Virus record (IMG/VR): IMGVR_UViG_3300042991_000086
Coordinates: 1-31,073 of that record
Origin: a virus
DNA length: 31,073 nt
Strand: one strand, 5' to 3'
Part shown: one piece after another, positions 1 through 7,073 of the stretch
Numbering within the stretch: the stretch's first letter is position 1
How the letters are laid out: the number at the start of each line of letters is the position of its first letter
Notes under the pieces: model-generated
Databases searched by the model: none
Told to the model about the DNA's origin: nothing
What the model saw: only the letters and a program-made list of their open reading frames with translations
Program-made: the position numbers and the translations under genes

Positions 1-1
1 A

Positions 2-253
2 AATCCTGTAAGTGTTATTTTTAATCACTTGCCAAAATTATTTTATCTCCAACCCTACGAACATGGTCACGGTGAAACAAAAAAGAATGGTTTTGCTTTG
101 CATGGGTTGAAGCCGTTAAAGCCCACAAATAAAGTTGACGGACGAGAACAACGAATTTGGAAAATGCCCCCATCGACAAATAGAAAACGAGATAGGAGCC
201 AGACTTTCTCAGGTGTAGCGAAGGCTATCGCAGAACAGTGGGGGGTGTCATGA
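2..253 (+). CDS. C-terminal part of a phage DNA methyltransferase-like protein (5' end outside window)
   Basis: The reading frame is open from the left edge, so this is the tail of a longer gene. A TTG at 29 is only an internal possibility. The visible 83 or so residues contain the pattern YEHGHGETKKNGFALHGLKP, then KMPPSTNRKRDRSQTFSGVA and KAIAEQWG. This matches, from memory, the C-terminus of a widespread phage family often annotated as DNA (cytosine) methyltransferase-like or DNA methylase (consensus like 'W.fGhpetKat.lwLkgLP' ... 'MPPs..r...RS.TypGIA.AMAeQWG'). The catalytic part lies outside the window, so enzymatic activity cannot be judged. It would act on phage or host DNA in the cytoplasm. 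It overlaps the next gene by ATGA. Family assignment is fairly sure; the methylation function is only the customary label. Confidence 0.6.
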   Translation, partial: NPVSVIFNHLPKLFYLQPYEHGHGETKKNGFALHGLKPLKPTNKVDGREQRIWKMPPSTNRKRDRSQTFSGVAKAIAEQWGVS

Positions 254-651
254 AAAATAATGGAAAATACCTTGAAAACCAAGTCTCTGACTATATTAAA
301 GCTTTAAATGACCCGGGTGTGTTGATACACAGGCTCTCGGATTCCACGTCAGCAAGAAATATTTCGTCTGCCCAGCCCGCAGATTTTATCTTAGTTGTAC
401 GGGGAAAACCTTTTCTGTTAGAATGTAAATCAGTAAAACAAGCCGACAGATTACCAAAGTTTGCCCAACATCCCCGTTTACAGCGATGGCTGCTGGCCGG
501 CGTATCATCAAAACTCTTAATCCATCATTATCTTGAAGGAAATTATAGGTTGATCGATGTCTCTACCCTAACACTTGGGCAGGCGTCATTTAATTTACAA
601 CACATTTTACCGAAAAACTTTGAAGAAATAATGGAGGCATTACTTGCATGA
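250..651 (+). CDS. RecU-like PD-(D/E)XK nuclease (putative Holliday-junction resolvase)
   Basis: A 133-residue protein. The start is the ATG at 250, overlapping the upstream stop as ATGA; a GTG at 238 in the same frame is less likely. The core PADFILVVRGKPFLLECKSV gives the PD-(D/E)XK nuclease signature: D in PAD, then E and K of ECK about 15 residues later. An N-terminal GKYLENQV helix and the RLSDSTSARNISSAQ segment precede it, as in RecU and related phage resolvases. These metal-dependent enzymes cut branched DNA. Its position directly before SbcD and SbcC genes (4-nt overlap) supports a role in recombination or replication-fork processing. It is shorter than bacterial RecU (about 170-200 residues), so a VRR-NUC-like or other endonuclease role is possible. 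Confidence 0.65.
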   Translation: MKNNGKYLENQVSDYIKALNDPGVLIHRLSDSTSARNISSAQPADFILVVRGKPFLLECKSVKQADRLPKFAQHPRLQRWLLAGVSSKLLIHHYLEGNYRLIDVSTLTLGQASFNLQHILPKNFEEIMEALLA

Positions 652-1631
652 GAACTTTAATAATTAACGATCTGCACCTTGGCGTGAAGCGTCAGGGTGG
701 CACCACGAAAGAGTCCAGGCTGGCTTTAGAAGCTTGGATGCTGAATAATTTTACCAAATTGTTACAAATCCCTCACGACAGGTTGATTATTCTGGGCGAT
801 TTGTTTGATTCCCGGAATGTAGAGGAACATATCATGGCCACAGTAACCCAGCAACTCAGGAACGAACCGGACTGCATCGTTGTTGCTGGTAATCACGATC
901 TTGGTGGTGTATTCGACCACACGATGTCTTCCGCTGAACTCGTAGCAAAGTTATCAAATGCTGAATGGGTGAATGAACCAACTCAGATTGACAACTTTTA
1001 TATAGTCCCGCATCTATACAATCAAGCCGATTTTGACAAGGCCATAAGTAAGTGCCCGAAAGACGTCAATCTATTGCTTCACTGCAATGTGGACTCACCA
1101 TTTACTCATGGGGATCACAGTCTGAATTTATCAATGCAGCAGATAGTTGACCTTGGGAAGCGGGGAGTCGATGTCATAGTAGGCCATGAACACTCCCACA
1201 GACTCTATTCTGAAAACTTAATGGTGATTGGGAATCAAATCCCGTCGTCTATAGCAGACCTCTCACACACTGAGAAAAAGTTCTACATGATTGCGGATGA
1301 CCAGGGAGTGTACGCTGAAGAATTCGATTACAGCGCAACATTCAGCAGGGTTCACACTGAGGGTACTGTGACCGTAGGGGAGTTGAAGGAAATTCCAGGA
1401 GAGTTTATTGAGATTCTTGGAGAGTGTGAGCCTCTTGAATATCCAGCTATTGTAAAAGCTATAGCAGAATTTAGAAAGACATCTTCGGCGTTCATCATCA
1501 AGAACAGTGTCAAGATACGAGAGTCTGAAGACTCAACTCCTGAACAGACTGTAACCAAGTTCAACATAATGGAACTGTTGTTGGACTCTATTCCAGAATC
1601 TATAAGAAAGGACGTAAAATCATGTATTTAA
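648..1631 (+). CDS. sbcD: SbcD/Mre11-like exonuclease subunit (T4 gp47 type)
   Basis: A 327-residue calcineurin-like phosphoesterase. Metal-binding motifs appear in the expected order: DLH (D8, H10), GDLFDSR (D51), GNHD (N82-H83-D84), an isolated H145 in LLHCNVD, and GHEHSH (H180, H182). In the Mre11/SbcD family the protein is the nuclease subunit that trims DNA ends and opens hairpins in complex with the Rad50/SbcC ATPase; in phage T4 (gp47/gp46) the pair drives recombination-dependent replication and host DNA breakdown. The gene overlaps the RecU-like gene by 4 nt and the SbcC-like gene by 10 nt, so the subunits are probably translationally coupled. The C-terminal part is short, consistent with phage versions. 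Identification is firm. Confidence 0.93.
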   Translation: MRTLIINDLHLGVKRQGGTTKESRLALEAWMLNNFTKLLQIPHDRLIILGDLFDSRNVEEHIMATVTQQLRNEPDCIVVAGNHDLGGVFDHTMSSAELVAKLSNAEWVNEPTQIDNFYIVPHLYNQADFDKAISKCPKDVNLLLHCNVDSPFTHGDHSLNLSMQQIVDLGKRGVDVIVGHEHSHRLYSENLMVIGNQIPSSIADLSHTEKKFYMIADDQGVYAEEFDYSATFSRVHTEGTVTVGELKEIPGEFIEILGECEPLEYPAIVKAIAEFRKTSSAFIIKNSVKIRESEDSTPEQTVTKFNIMELLLDSIPESIRKDVKSCI

Positions 1632-3700
1632 CTAAACTGGTTGTTAATAAGTTCGGTGCTCTACGTTCAGGGACTTACACCTTTACCGATGGGCTGAACA
1701 TAATTCGAGCCGCCAATGGGACTGGCAAGTCTACAATGATAGAGGCTGTCCTATATGCTATGTTCGGAACCTCTTCATTGAGAGGCTCTCTTGACGATGC
1801 AGTTACAGAGGGGGTGCCTGTAGCAGACTTGAAAGTGGAAGTGACGTATGGCCCCTATAAAGTGTCAAGATCAAAGTCTTCAGCCTCCCTGGAGGGTCAT
1901 GGGGTGAAGCTGTCTGGCCAGGCCAACGTGTCGGACTTTTTCTATGATCTGTTGGGTATTAGCAAAGGTACGGAATCAAGTGTTCTTGTATCAGAGCAAG
2001 GAGATACAGCGGGGATAGTGAGCGGCAAGTCATCTGAGATAACTGAGTTAATTGAAACTCTTGCAGGTTTTGATCAAATCGACAAGTTGTTGGAACGTGT
2101 AAAAGAAAAATTTCCTTCCGGCAATCAGACTTTACTTGAAGAGTTGTTGAGTGTTGCTAAGGCGGAATTGTCTGAGAAGGAAAATAAACCAGAAGAAGAC
2201 AAGTCGAAGTACGACAACACCGCTCTCATGCAGCAACTTCAAGAAGTAGATTTGAAGTTAAAGAATGTAGATGAAAAATTAAATGGCGCTCGTATAGAGC
2301 TGGCTCAAGCTGAAGGGCTGAAAGCCAATCTGAGGAGCCTCACTGGGAGACATGAGGCTATAGTTGACTCTGTAAAGCATAAAGAAGATTATTTAAAAGT
2401 TTTGACTTTAAAGTCGAAAGAGTCTGTTGAAGATGTCAGTGTCGAAGAGGCCTATCTTGCCTCGTTCACAGAGATGCAAGCTCAATACAACCTGTATAGG
2501 GCTGTAACGTCTTTCATTCAGCCAGAGACTACGTGGGATGGAGACCTGGAGTCTTTTGAAGTTGAGTTGCAGTCTGTGTCTGACTCTATAGCATCCCTGC
2601 AAGATCGTAGAGGTGGGCTATCAGCCAGTATAGACCACTACAAGTCTCTCATAAATGATGACAAGACATGCCCTATGTGCAAGCAGGACGTATCACACCT
2701 GTATGTGGAACTGAACGAAACAGCGAGGGTTAAAGTAGCAGAATTGACATCTGAATTTATGAAAGTAAACTCAGACCTGAAAGAGTCTAAAGATCAGCTG
2801 GATACGCTTACAGTCATTAAGGAAGAACAAAGGCTGCGTAACAACTTCCGTGAATATGCCGATGAGTCCGTGTTGCCATGGGCTATCTCGTGGAAGGGCG
2901 ATGTGGCCGTCGAGCCGTCAACTTCTGAATTCCAACGGTGCAGGGCAGCTGTGCAAGCGGCGAACAATCATGAAAGGTCAATCACTCAGGCTGTAGAGTT
3001 AATAGGTACTGTAACCAAGGATATAGAAGCTCTGGAAGTAGAGCTTTCTGAGGTGTCTGCGGCTATGAAGTCTATAATCATCACCCCTACAAGTGACTTA
3101 GAGCTTAAAGTAGAGAAGTTCAGGTCAGATAAGATAGCTGTGTCAGACTTCTTACATGCCTTAAACAGTAAAGTTGTGGCCAACACAAAGGAACTTGCAA
3201 GGGTAGAGGCTGATAATCTCAGCAGGGGCGTGGAAATAAAGAATCTCAAGACAAAGTGTGAAGAACTTGAAGGGCGGATTAAAGCTGACTTGAAGAATTC
3301 CTTTATTAAGAAAGAGGTTATGAAGGCAAAGCCAGTGGTCTTGAATCAAGTTTGGGATTCTGTTCTTGTGGCCGTGTCGTCAGCGTTTTCAATCTTGCGA
3401 GGAAAGGAATCTATTGTACTCAAGACTGCTAAAGGTTTTTCAGTGAATGGTTTACCAGTTCACAGGTTGTCTGGCTCTGAAAAATCCATACTGGGCATAG
3501 CTCTAAGGTCAACTCTCAGAGACATATTCGCGCCTGTTTCAAATTTGATGATCTTCGACGAGCCATCTGCTGACTGTGACAGCGACAGGACTGCCGCTGT
3601 AGCAGCGGCCTTAGCCTCATTACGAGGGCAGGTTCTCATGATAACACATGAAGACGTTTCAGATGGTCTTGCCAATAACATTGTGGAGGTTGCATGGTAG
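1622..3700 (+). CDS. sbcC: SbcC/Rad50-like ATPase subunit (T4 gp46 type)
   Basis: A 692-residue SMC-like ATPase. Walker A is ANGTGKST (about residues 31-38). A zinc-hook CPMC lies in mid-protein (C350, C353) between two long heptad-rich arms. The ABC signature LSGSEKS starts near residue 616, Walker B is LMIFDEPSAD (D646, E647), and an H-loop MITHED follows. All parts needed for ATP-driven DNA-end binding are present. It is shorter than E. coli SbcC (about 1050 residues) and somewhat longer than T4 gp46, so the coiled-coil arms are short. It pairs with the SbcD-like product just upstream for end resection in phage recombination. The next gene starts inside its last codons (7-nt overlap). No frameshift is seen. 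Confidence 0.93.
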   Translation: MYLTKLVVNKFGALRSGTYTFTDGLNIIRAANGTGKSTMIEAVLYAMFGTSSLRGSLDDAVTEGVPVADLKVEVTYGPYKVSRSKSSASLEGHGVKLSGQANVSDFFYDLLGISKGTESSVLVSEQGDTAGIVSGKSSEITELIETLAGFDQIDKLLERVKEKFPSGNQTLLEELLSVAKAELSEKENKPEEDKSKYDNTALMQQLQEVDLKLKNVDEKLNGARIELAQAEGLKANLRSLTGRHEAIVDSVKHKEDYLKVLTLKSKESVEDVSVEEAYLASFTEMQAQYNLYRAVTSFIQPETTWDGDLESFEVELQSVSDSIASLQDRRGGLSASIDHYKSLINDDKTCPMCKQDVSHLYVELNETARVKVAELTSEFMKVNSDLKESKDQLDTLTVIKEEQRLRNNFREYADESVLPWAISWKGDVAVEPSTSEFQRCRAAVQAANNHERSITQAVELIGTVTKDIEALEVELSEVSAAMKSIIITPTSDLELKVEKFRSDKIAVSDFLHALNSKVVANTKELARVEADNLSRGVEIKNLKTKCEELEGRIKADLKNSFIKKEVMKAKPVVLNQVWDSVLVAVSSAFSILRGKESIVLKTAKGFSVNGLPVHRLSGSEKSILGIALRSTLRDIFAPVSNLMIFDEPSADCDSDRTAAVAAALASLRGQVLMITHEDVSDGLANNIVEVAW

Positions 3701-3969
3701 AGGGTGAAGATTGCAAAAGAACAAAGGTTCTTTATCGCGGCGAGAACCTCTACGTGACCGTCTCCCCTCGAAGAGTTGACTTGTCCATTCAGAACACTGA
3801 CCAGTTCAAGACTCTTGCTGGATTAGCTTTGGTGGAGCGTTTGATGAATGAGTTGCTTGACCTTGGCTTCTCGCTGGAAGAGTTGTCCAACATCTGTTTT
3901 GAGAATTCTTACAGGGGCGACGACTTGCCAGCATTATTATCAAAAGTTTTAGATCAGGATTTGAAATGA
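3694..3969 (+). CDS. Small TSCPD-like protein, function unknown
   Basis: A 91-residue protein that overlaps the SbcC-like gene by 7 nt and the kinase gene by 4 nt, so it is clearly an operon member. The pattern GENLYVTVSP, a beta hairpin VDLSIQN, then an amphipathic helix TLAGLALVERLMNELLDLGF, SLEEL, and a final DLPALLSKVLDQ helix resembles the TSCPD domain. That domain occurs at the C-terminus of class II ribonucleotide reductases and as stand-alone phage proteins. The characteristic cysteines of the TSCPD motif are missing, so the match rests on the helix and strand pattern only. A role near nucleotide metabolism would suit the neighbouring dNMP kinase, but that is inference. Confidence 0.55.
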   Translation: MVEGEDCKRTKVLYRGENLYVTVSPRRVDLSIQNTDQFKTLAGLALVERLMNELLDLGFSLEELSNICFENSYRGDDLPALLSKVLDQDLK

Positions 3970-4475
3970 TTATTGGATTTTCAGGTTTAGCAGGCGCAGG
4001 AAAAACAACTGCCGCCAATTACTTTGTAGAGCAGGGGTTTAGAAAAGACGCTTATGCCAGGGTGATGAAGCAAGTTGTGTCCCAACTATTTTCTATTCCG
4101 ATAGAAAAATTACTTGGCAATGCAGAACAAAAGAACCAAGTTGATTCATTCTGGGGGCTATCTTACAGGCAAATTCTACAGAAGTTTGGGACTGAGGCTT
4201 GCCGGCACACCTTTGGAGATGACTTTTGGGAGAAAGTTTTGTGGTCAAACCACAGAAACATGGACTACGATCTGGTTATTGATGATGTAAGGTTTCCGAA
4301 TGAGGCGGAGGCCATATTGAGAAAAGGCGGAATAATGATTGAGGTTATTCGTCCAGGTATTGAACAAATGAACCACGCTTCTGAAATTCCACTGCCGGAG
4401 AGTCTTCTTACCCATAGAGTGATTAATGACGGAAGTGTCGAAGATTTATTCAACAGGTTGGAGAAAATGAAATGA
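3966..4475 (+). CDS. dmk: Deoxynucleoside monophosphate kinase (T5 Dmk / T4 gp1 type)
   Basis: A 169-residue P-loop kinase. It starts with MIIGFSGLAGAGKTTAANYF (Walker A at residues 7-15) followed by KDAYARVMK and RQILQKFGTE. Next come FWEKVLW, a Walker B-like strand DLVIDDVRFPNEAEAI, and VIRPG, which is the lid/base-binding region of phage dNMP kinases. The enzyme phosphorylates dNMPs, including phage-modified ones in T4, to dNDPs with ATP, feeding phage DNA synthesis. ATGA overlaps on both sides show tight coupling to its neighbours. Length and motif order match the phage family well. Which dNMPs are used cannot be read from the sequence. Confidence 0.85.
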   Translation: MIIGFSGLAGAGKTTAANYFVEQGFRKDAYARVMKQVVSQLFSIPIEKLLGNAEQKNQVDSFWGLSYRQILQKFGTEACRHTFGDDFWEKVLWSNHRNMDYDLVIDDVRFPNEAEAILRKGGIMIEVIRPGIEQMNHASEIPLPESLLTHRVINDGSVEDLFNRLEKMK

Positions 4476-4960
4476 GCAAAGCAACTAACCAATCGTTACT
4501 TTACCTATCCTTAACAGCAGGAATCTTTTCTGAAATCAAGCGTAGGAATTTGATTTGCAGGGTGGATTTACAAAATCTGGTTCAAAGTGCATACAATCAA
4601 ACCATCCAGTTAATTAACTCGTGGGACGAGACAGGCTGCCCGAAAAGGAACACAGTTTGGATGACAGAGGCATTGACCCGCTGGGACAGGGAAGCTTTTG
4701 AAAATCAAAAGTTACAGAGGGTGGAGTCGTTAGTTGCCATGGCTGACCTAATTGTGACTGATTTATTGGAAAAACTAAAGAATAAAAGAAAGATAGCGGG
4801 GGTAAATGATCTTCACAGCCGCATCAATCTACTGCTTGATTTTACCGATTATAACAGAGAGAGGTTCACCGCCTTTGAAGAGTCAGATGCTTTGTTAAAA
4901 ATCTTGTATCGAGTGGTAAACGATGTATCAAATACATTACAGGTAGGGGAAGAATTATGA
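4472..4960 (+). CDS. Hypothetical helical phage protein
   Basis: A 162-residue protein that I do not recognise. It is predicted mostly alpha-helical with no signal peptide or membrane segment. Features are an N-terminal LLYLSLTAGIFSEIKRRNLI helix, a Trp-containing middle (INSWDE, TVWMTEALTRWDREAFE), a charged helix DLLEKLKNKRKI and an acidic end. It overlaps the kinase gene by ATGA and the following DUF262 gene by ATGA. It has no catalytic motif that I can see. Its location suggests an early-phase phage function, possibly as a partner of the DUF262 protein, but that is only context. Confidence 0.7.
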   Translation: MSKATNQSLLYLSLTAGIFSEIKRRNLICRVDLQNLVQSAYNQTIQLINSWDETGCPKRNTVWMTEALTRWDREAFENQKLQRVESLVAMADLIVTDLLEKLKNKRKIAGVNDLHSRINLLLDFTDYNRERFTAFEESDALLKILYRVVNDVSNTLQVGEEL

Positions 4961-5475
4961 AGTTTTCAGATATTAAAAAACTTACTCCAACTGGTACTTA
5001 TCAAGTCAATCAAAGTTGGAAGAACATCAAGGACACTCTGGAATATTATAAGAATGAAAAGCTGTGTCCATTAGATTTGAACCCTAAGTTTCAGCGAGGT
5101 CATGTCTGGACTGAGGAACAACAGATCGCTTATGTGGAGTTTAAGCTCCGAGGCGGTTTGGGTTCTGACAGGATATTGTTCAACTGTCCAGGCTGGATGA
5201 ATGATTATCGTGGGCCGTTTGTGTTGGTAGATGGAAAGCAAAGATTAAATGCGGTGTTGAGATTCTTTGATAATGAGATAAAAGTTTTTGGTCATTATTA
5301 TAGAGAGTTTGAGGATAGTCTTCCTTCTTTCCAACCTGACCTTGTTTTCTGTATTAACAATTTACCGTCAATGGAGGATGTGTTAAATTGGTATATAGAG
5401 CTAAACTCTGGTGGTACTCCACATACTGAAGAAGAAATTGGACGAGTTCGAGGAATGTTAAATGAAGCTAAATGA
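4957..5475 (+). CDS. DUF262 (ParB/GmrS-N-like) domain protein
   Basis: A 172-residue single-domain protein of the DUF262 type. The hallmarks are LNPKFQRGHVWTEEQQIAYV (the 'xxxQRxxVW' strand-helix element) and FVLVDGKQRLNAVLRFFDNE (the DGxQR nucleotide-binding motif). In bacteria DUF262 forms the N-terminal NTPase/nickase-like half of GmrSD-type modification-dependent enzymes and of many defence proteins, where it is related to the ParB/Srx fold. Here it stands alone with no DUF1524 (HNH) partner in the window, as in several phages. The start ATG overlaps the preceding stop, and AGGTAGGGGAAG lies upstream. Possible roles are DNA partition, regulation or interference with host defence; none is proven. 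Confidence 0.8.
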   Translation: MKFSDIKKLTPTGTYQVNQSWKNIKDTLEYYKNEKLCPLDLNPKFQRGHVWTEEQQIAYVEFKLRGGLGSDRILFNCPGWMNDYRGPFVLVDGKQRLNAVLRFFDNEIKVFGHYYREFEDSLPSFQPDLVFCINNLPSMEDVLNWYIELNSGGTPHTEEEIGRVRGMLNEAK

Positions 5476-5884
5476 TTTGGTAAACCTTATTGTGGATAAC
5501 CCAGTTAAAAAACTGGTTACGGACGGGGAACTGGAACAAAGAATTATGCTCTGTTGTGAATCAATATGGGGAAAAGAGTCCCTATTACAGATAGGGGAGT
5601 TTATGAAAGAATTATGTGAGAATGAAAGAACGGCACAAGCAGACAGGAAGTTAGAAAATGACTTTAAAATCTGGGAAGCTGAAGATATAAAACCAGGCCG
5701 CCGTTATAGCAAGAGTGCTACTGGAGAGGTATGGCTCATAGGCTACCGTGCGGATGCTGACGATTACAAAGCCTGTTATGTTTCCATATTGGAAAATGAT
5801 GGGATGGTTACATCACCATACACTAAAGAAGAACTGGCGAGAATACTCAATGAAAACGGGTATGTACCAGTTGACTTTTTATAA
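5462..5884 (+). CDS. Hypothetical phage protein
   Basis: A 140-residue protein of unknown function. The ATG at 5462 lies 14 nt inside the end of the DUF262 gene with a GAGG element about 10 nt upstream. The N-terminal half is helical (LNDLVNLIVDNPVKKL, QIGEFMKELCENERTAQADR). The C-terminal half looks like a small beta domain (ATGEVWLIGYRADADDYKAC), followed by TKEELARILNENGY. The last part resembles phage proteins that carry a compact strand-helix C-terminal domain, but I cannot name a family. It may be co-translated with the DUF262 protein. Confidence 0.65.
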   Translation: MKLNDLVNLIVDNPVKKLVTDGELEQRIMLCCESIWGKESLLQIGEFMKELCENERTAQADRKLENDFKIWEAEDIKPGRRYSKSATGEVWLIGYRADADDYKACYVSILENDGMVTSPYTKEELARILNENGYVPVDFL

Positions 5885-5896
5885 AAGGAGAAGATC

Positions 5897-6112
5897 ATGA
5901 CAGAAAAACCGTTACCACATCCATTGTATCCGTGCCACTTTTGCGGTGATGAATGCTCCCATCCCGCCGACGCATTGTTTTGGTCAAAGGTACTTAAAGT
6001 ATGGGTGTGTGAAAACTGCTGGGATCACCAGCCAATGCACTGGAGCGCACCAGCCATCCCTGGCTGCCAACGGGGCATAAGTTTGAAAGAAGAACTGAAG
6101 AACAGAAACTAA
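5897..6112 (+). CDS. Small putative zinc-binding protein
   Basis: A 71-residue protein with AAAGGAG about 8 nt before the ATG. It carries CHFCGDEC and later CENCWDH, spaced by about 23 residues, giving a treble-clef or zinc-ribbon-like C-x2-C ... C-x2-C site with an extra Cys and His. The rest (HPADALFWSKVLKVWV) is hydrophobic and aromatic. Such small zinc proteins are frequent in phage early operons as regulators or host-factor binders; the target here is unknown. It is separated from its neighbours by short gaps rather than overlaps. Confidence 0.7.
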   Translation: MTEKPLPHPLYPCHFCGDECSHPADALFWSKVLKVWVCENCWDHQPMHWSAPAIPGCQRGISLKEELKNRN

Positions 6113-6132
6113 TCAGTACTCGGAGGATTACT

Positions 6133-6306
6133 ATGGAAAAACTGAAAATAATCGAAAATGGAAAAGTCGTATTGGTCATGACATTGGAGGAAGCTCAATT
6201 TCTAAAAAGCCTCGTGCAAAACCCTAATTGCCCTCTGGATGAAGAGCCAGAGGATAATCGAGAAATGAGAAAAATGTTTTGGGATGCCCTTCCTACTTGG
6301 GTTTAA
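6133..6306 (+). CDS. Small hypothetical protein (57 aa), last gene of the rightward operon
   Basis: A 57-residue reading frame from ATG 6133 to TAA 6304-6306. CGGAGGA (6121-6127) sits 5 nt before the start, a good ribosome-binding site. The sequence begins MEKLKIIENGKVVLVMTLEE and ends MRKMFWDALPTWV, mixed beta then helical. I do not recognise a family. It is the last rightward gene before the convergent gap. A 7-bp inverted repeat (CCTCTGG, 8-nt loop, CCAGAGG, 6232-6253) lies inside it but has no T-run, so it is not a convincing terminator. Confidence 0.6.
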   Translation: MEKLKIIENGKVVLVMTLEEAQFLKSLVQNPNCPLDEEPEDNREMRKMFWDALPTWV

Positions 6307-6466
6307 AACCAATCCATCAACGACATTCCCGTTATGACCGGATGCGGGGACTGGCACACACCTCACCAATCGGGCAGTGCTTCGAACACCAGCATCTCCT
6401 CCCCGATCTTCCCGCAGTGCTTACCAGGGCGCACGAGCGTGTCGTATTAATCCGGTTGCCTGGATT
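6307..6466. other. Convergent gap between the rightward and leftward operons
   Basis: This 160-bp stretch separates the convergent operons. It is visibly richer in G and C than the coding DNA on either side. A weak inverted repeat (AATCC, 8-nt loop, GGATT) near 6449-6466 precedes a T-rich run on the + strand, but the 5-bp stem is too short to call a terminator. On the - strand a short frame from 6446 down to TGA 6363-6365 would encode a peptide containing RPGKHCGKIGEEM and EALPDW. Past that TGA the frame stays open to 6303. It has no good start of its own, and may be a decayed gene. Confidence 0.4.
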
Positions 6467-6820
6467 TCATTTTGTGATGTCCTGTTTAATCGTGAATTTC
6501 TTCTTTTCATTCCAACTTCTGACAGTACCACCAACTGACCACTGGATATCATAATAGAACTTTCCTACGGTTACAGTATCAGCAGACGTAGGAGTGAAGG
6601 ACACTTTGCCTTTATTGGTCACTTGATCGGGATCAACCACACCCGCGACTTGAAAAATCTGGTGAGTTATGTCTGTCGGATCTTTCTCACTGTTCACCGT
6701 GAGCAGGAACGCATACCCAGTCAGGTCAATCGGCAAGCTGGTTGACTTGCTTTTAACAGTTAATATCAACGGGTAACTGTCAGCCCTTGTCATCTCAATA
6801 TCGCCTAAAATCTCACTCAT
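6467..6820 (-). CDS. BppU-N/Ig-like baseplate or fibre-associated protein
   Basis: A 117-residue protein starting MSEILGDIEMTRADSYPLIL. The ATG at 6820 has GAGGT about 6 nt upstream and overlaps the upstream stop; longer in-frame starts lie inside the previous gene. The pattern 'D..Pl.l.v.......pIDLTGY.flLTVn', then GKVSFTP..ADTVTVGKFYYDIQ and a final KKFTIKQDITK strand, matches the N-terminal domain of lactococcal-phage BppU and related Ig-like modules. In those phages it attaches receptor-binding fibres to the baseplate. It is the last gene of the late operon, just after an acidic small protein, and probably belongs to the fibre assembly. The exact partner is unknown. Confidence 0.7.
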   Translation of the reverse strand: MSEILGDIEMTRADSYPLILTVKSKSTSLPIDLTGYAFLLTVNSEKDPTDITHQIFQVAGVVDPDQVTNKGKVSFTPTSADTVTVGKFYYDIQWSVGGTVRSWNEKKKFTIKQDITK

Positions 6821-7073
6821 GGCATACCTCAATATAATAATCAGTATCATCAACGGTCATTTCAAAGCCGGTGTCATCAAGTTCTAACTCAAGCTCACTG
6901 TCTTCAACTTCAAGATCAAACATATCATCCTCCATAGTGAGCAGGTATTCATCGACAAGGATGGTACAGTCTCCCCCTCCACCGCCTTCCTGTGCATTCA
7001 GATGCTCCCAAGCATCATAGCTACCAGCAGGTGTAAGGCTGCTGGTACTTGTTAAGGTTTCCCAGGCGTCCAT
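6813..7073 (-). CDS. Acidic small structural-region protein
   Basis: An 86-residue, strongly acidic protein. The N-terminal part contains two similar elements, DAWETLTSTSSLTPAGSY and DAWEHLNAQEGGGGG, with a pentaglycine linker. The C-terminal 45 residues alternate acidic and hydrophobic residues (FDLEVEDSELELELDDTGF), which suggests a row of short beta-strands. There is no signal peptide. The start overlaps the previous stop as TAATG, and the end overlaps the next gene. Similar acidic beta-repeat proteins occur in phage tail-fibre modules. A DNA-mimic role cannot be excluded but has no direct support. Confidence 0.65.
   Translation of the reverse strand: MDAWETLTSTSSLTPAGSYDAWEHLNAQEGGGGGDCTILVDEYLLTMEDDMFDLEVEDSELELELDDTGFEMTVDDTDYYIEVCHE

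Noticed and set aside
6232-6253. 7-bp stem-loop as a terminator
   Set aside because: It lies within a coding gene and no T-run follows.
6279-6554. 91-aa + strand frame at the operon boundary
   Set aside because: It begins inside the 57-aa gene and runs over the end of the BppU-like gene in antisense; no ribosome-binding site.
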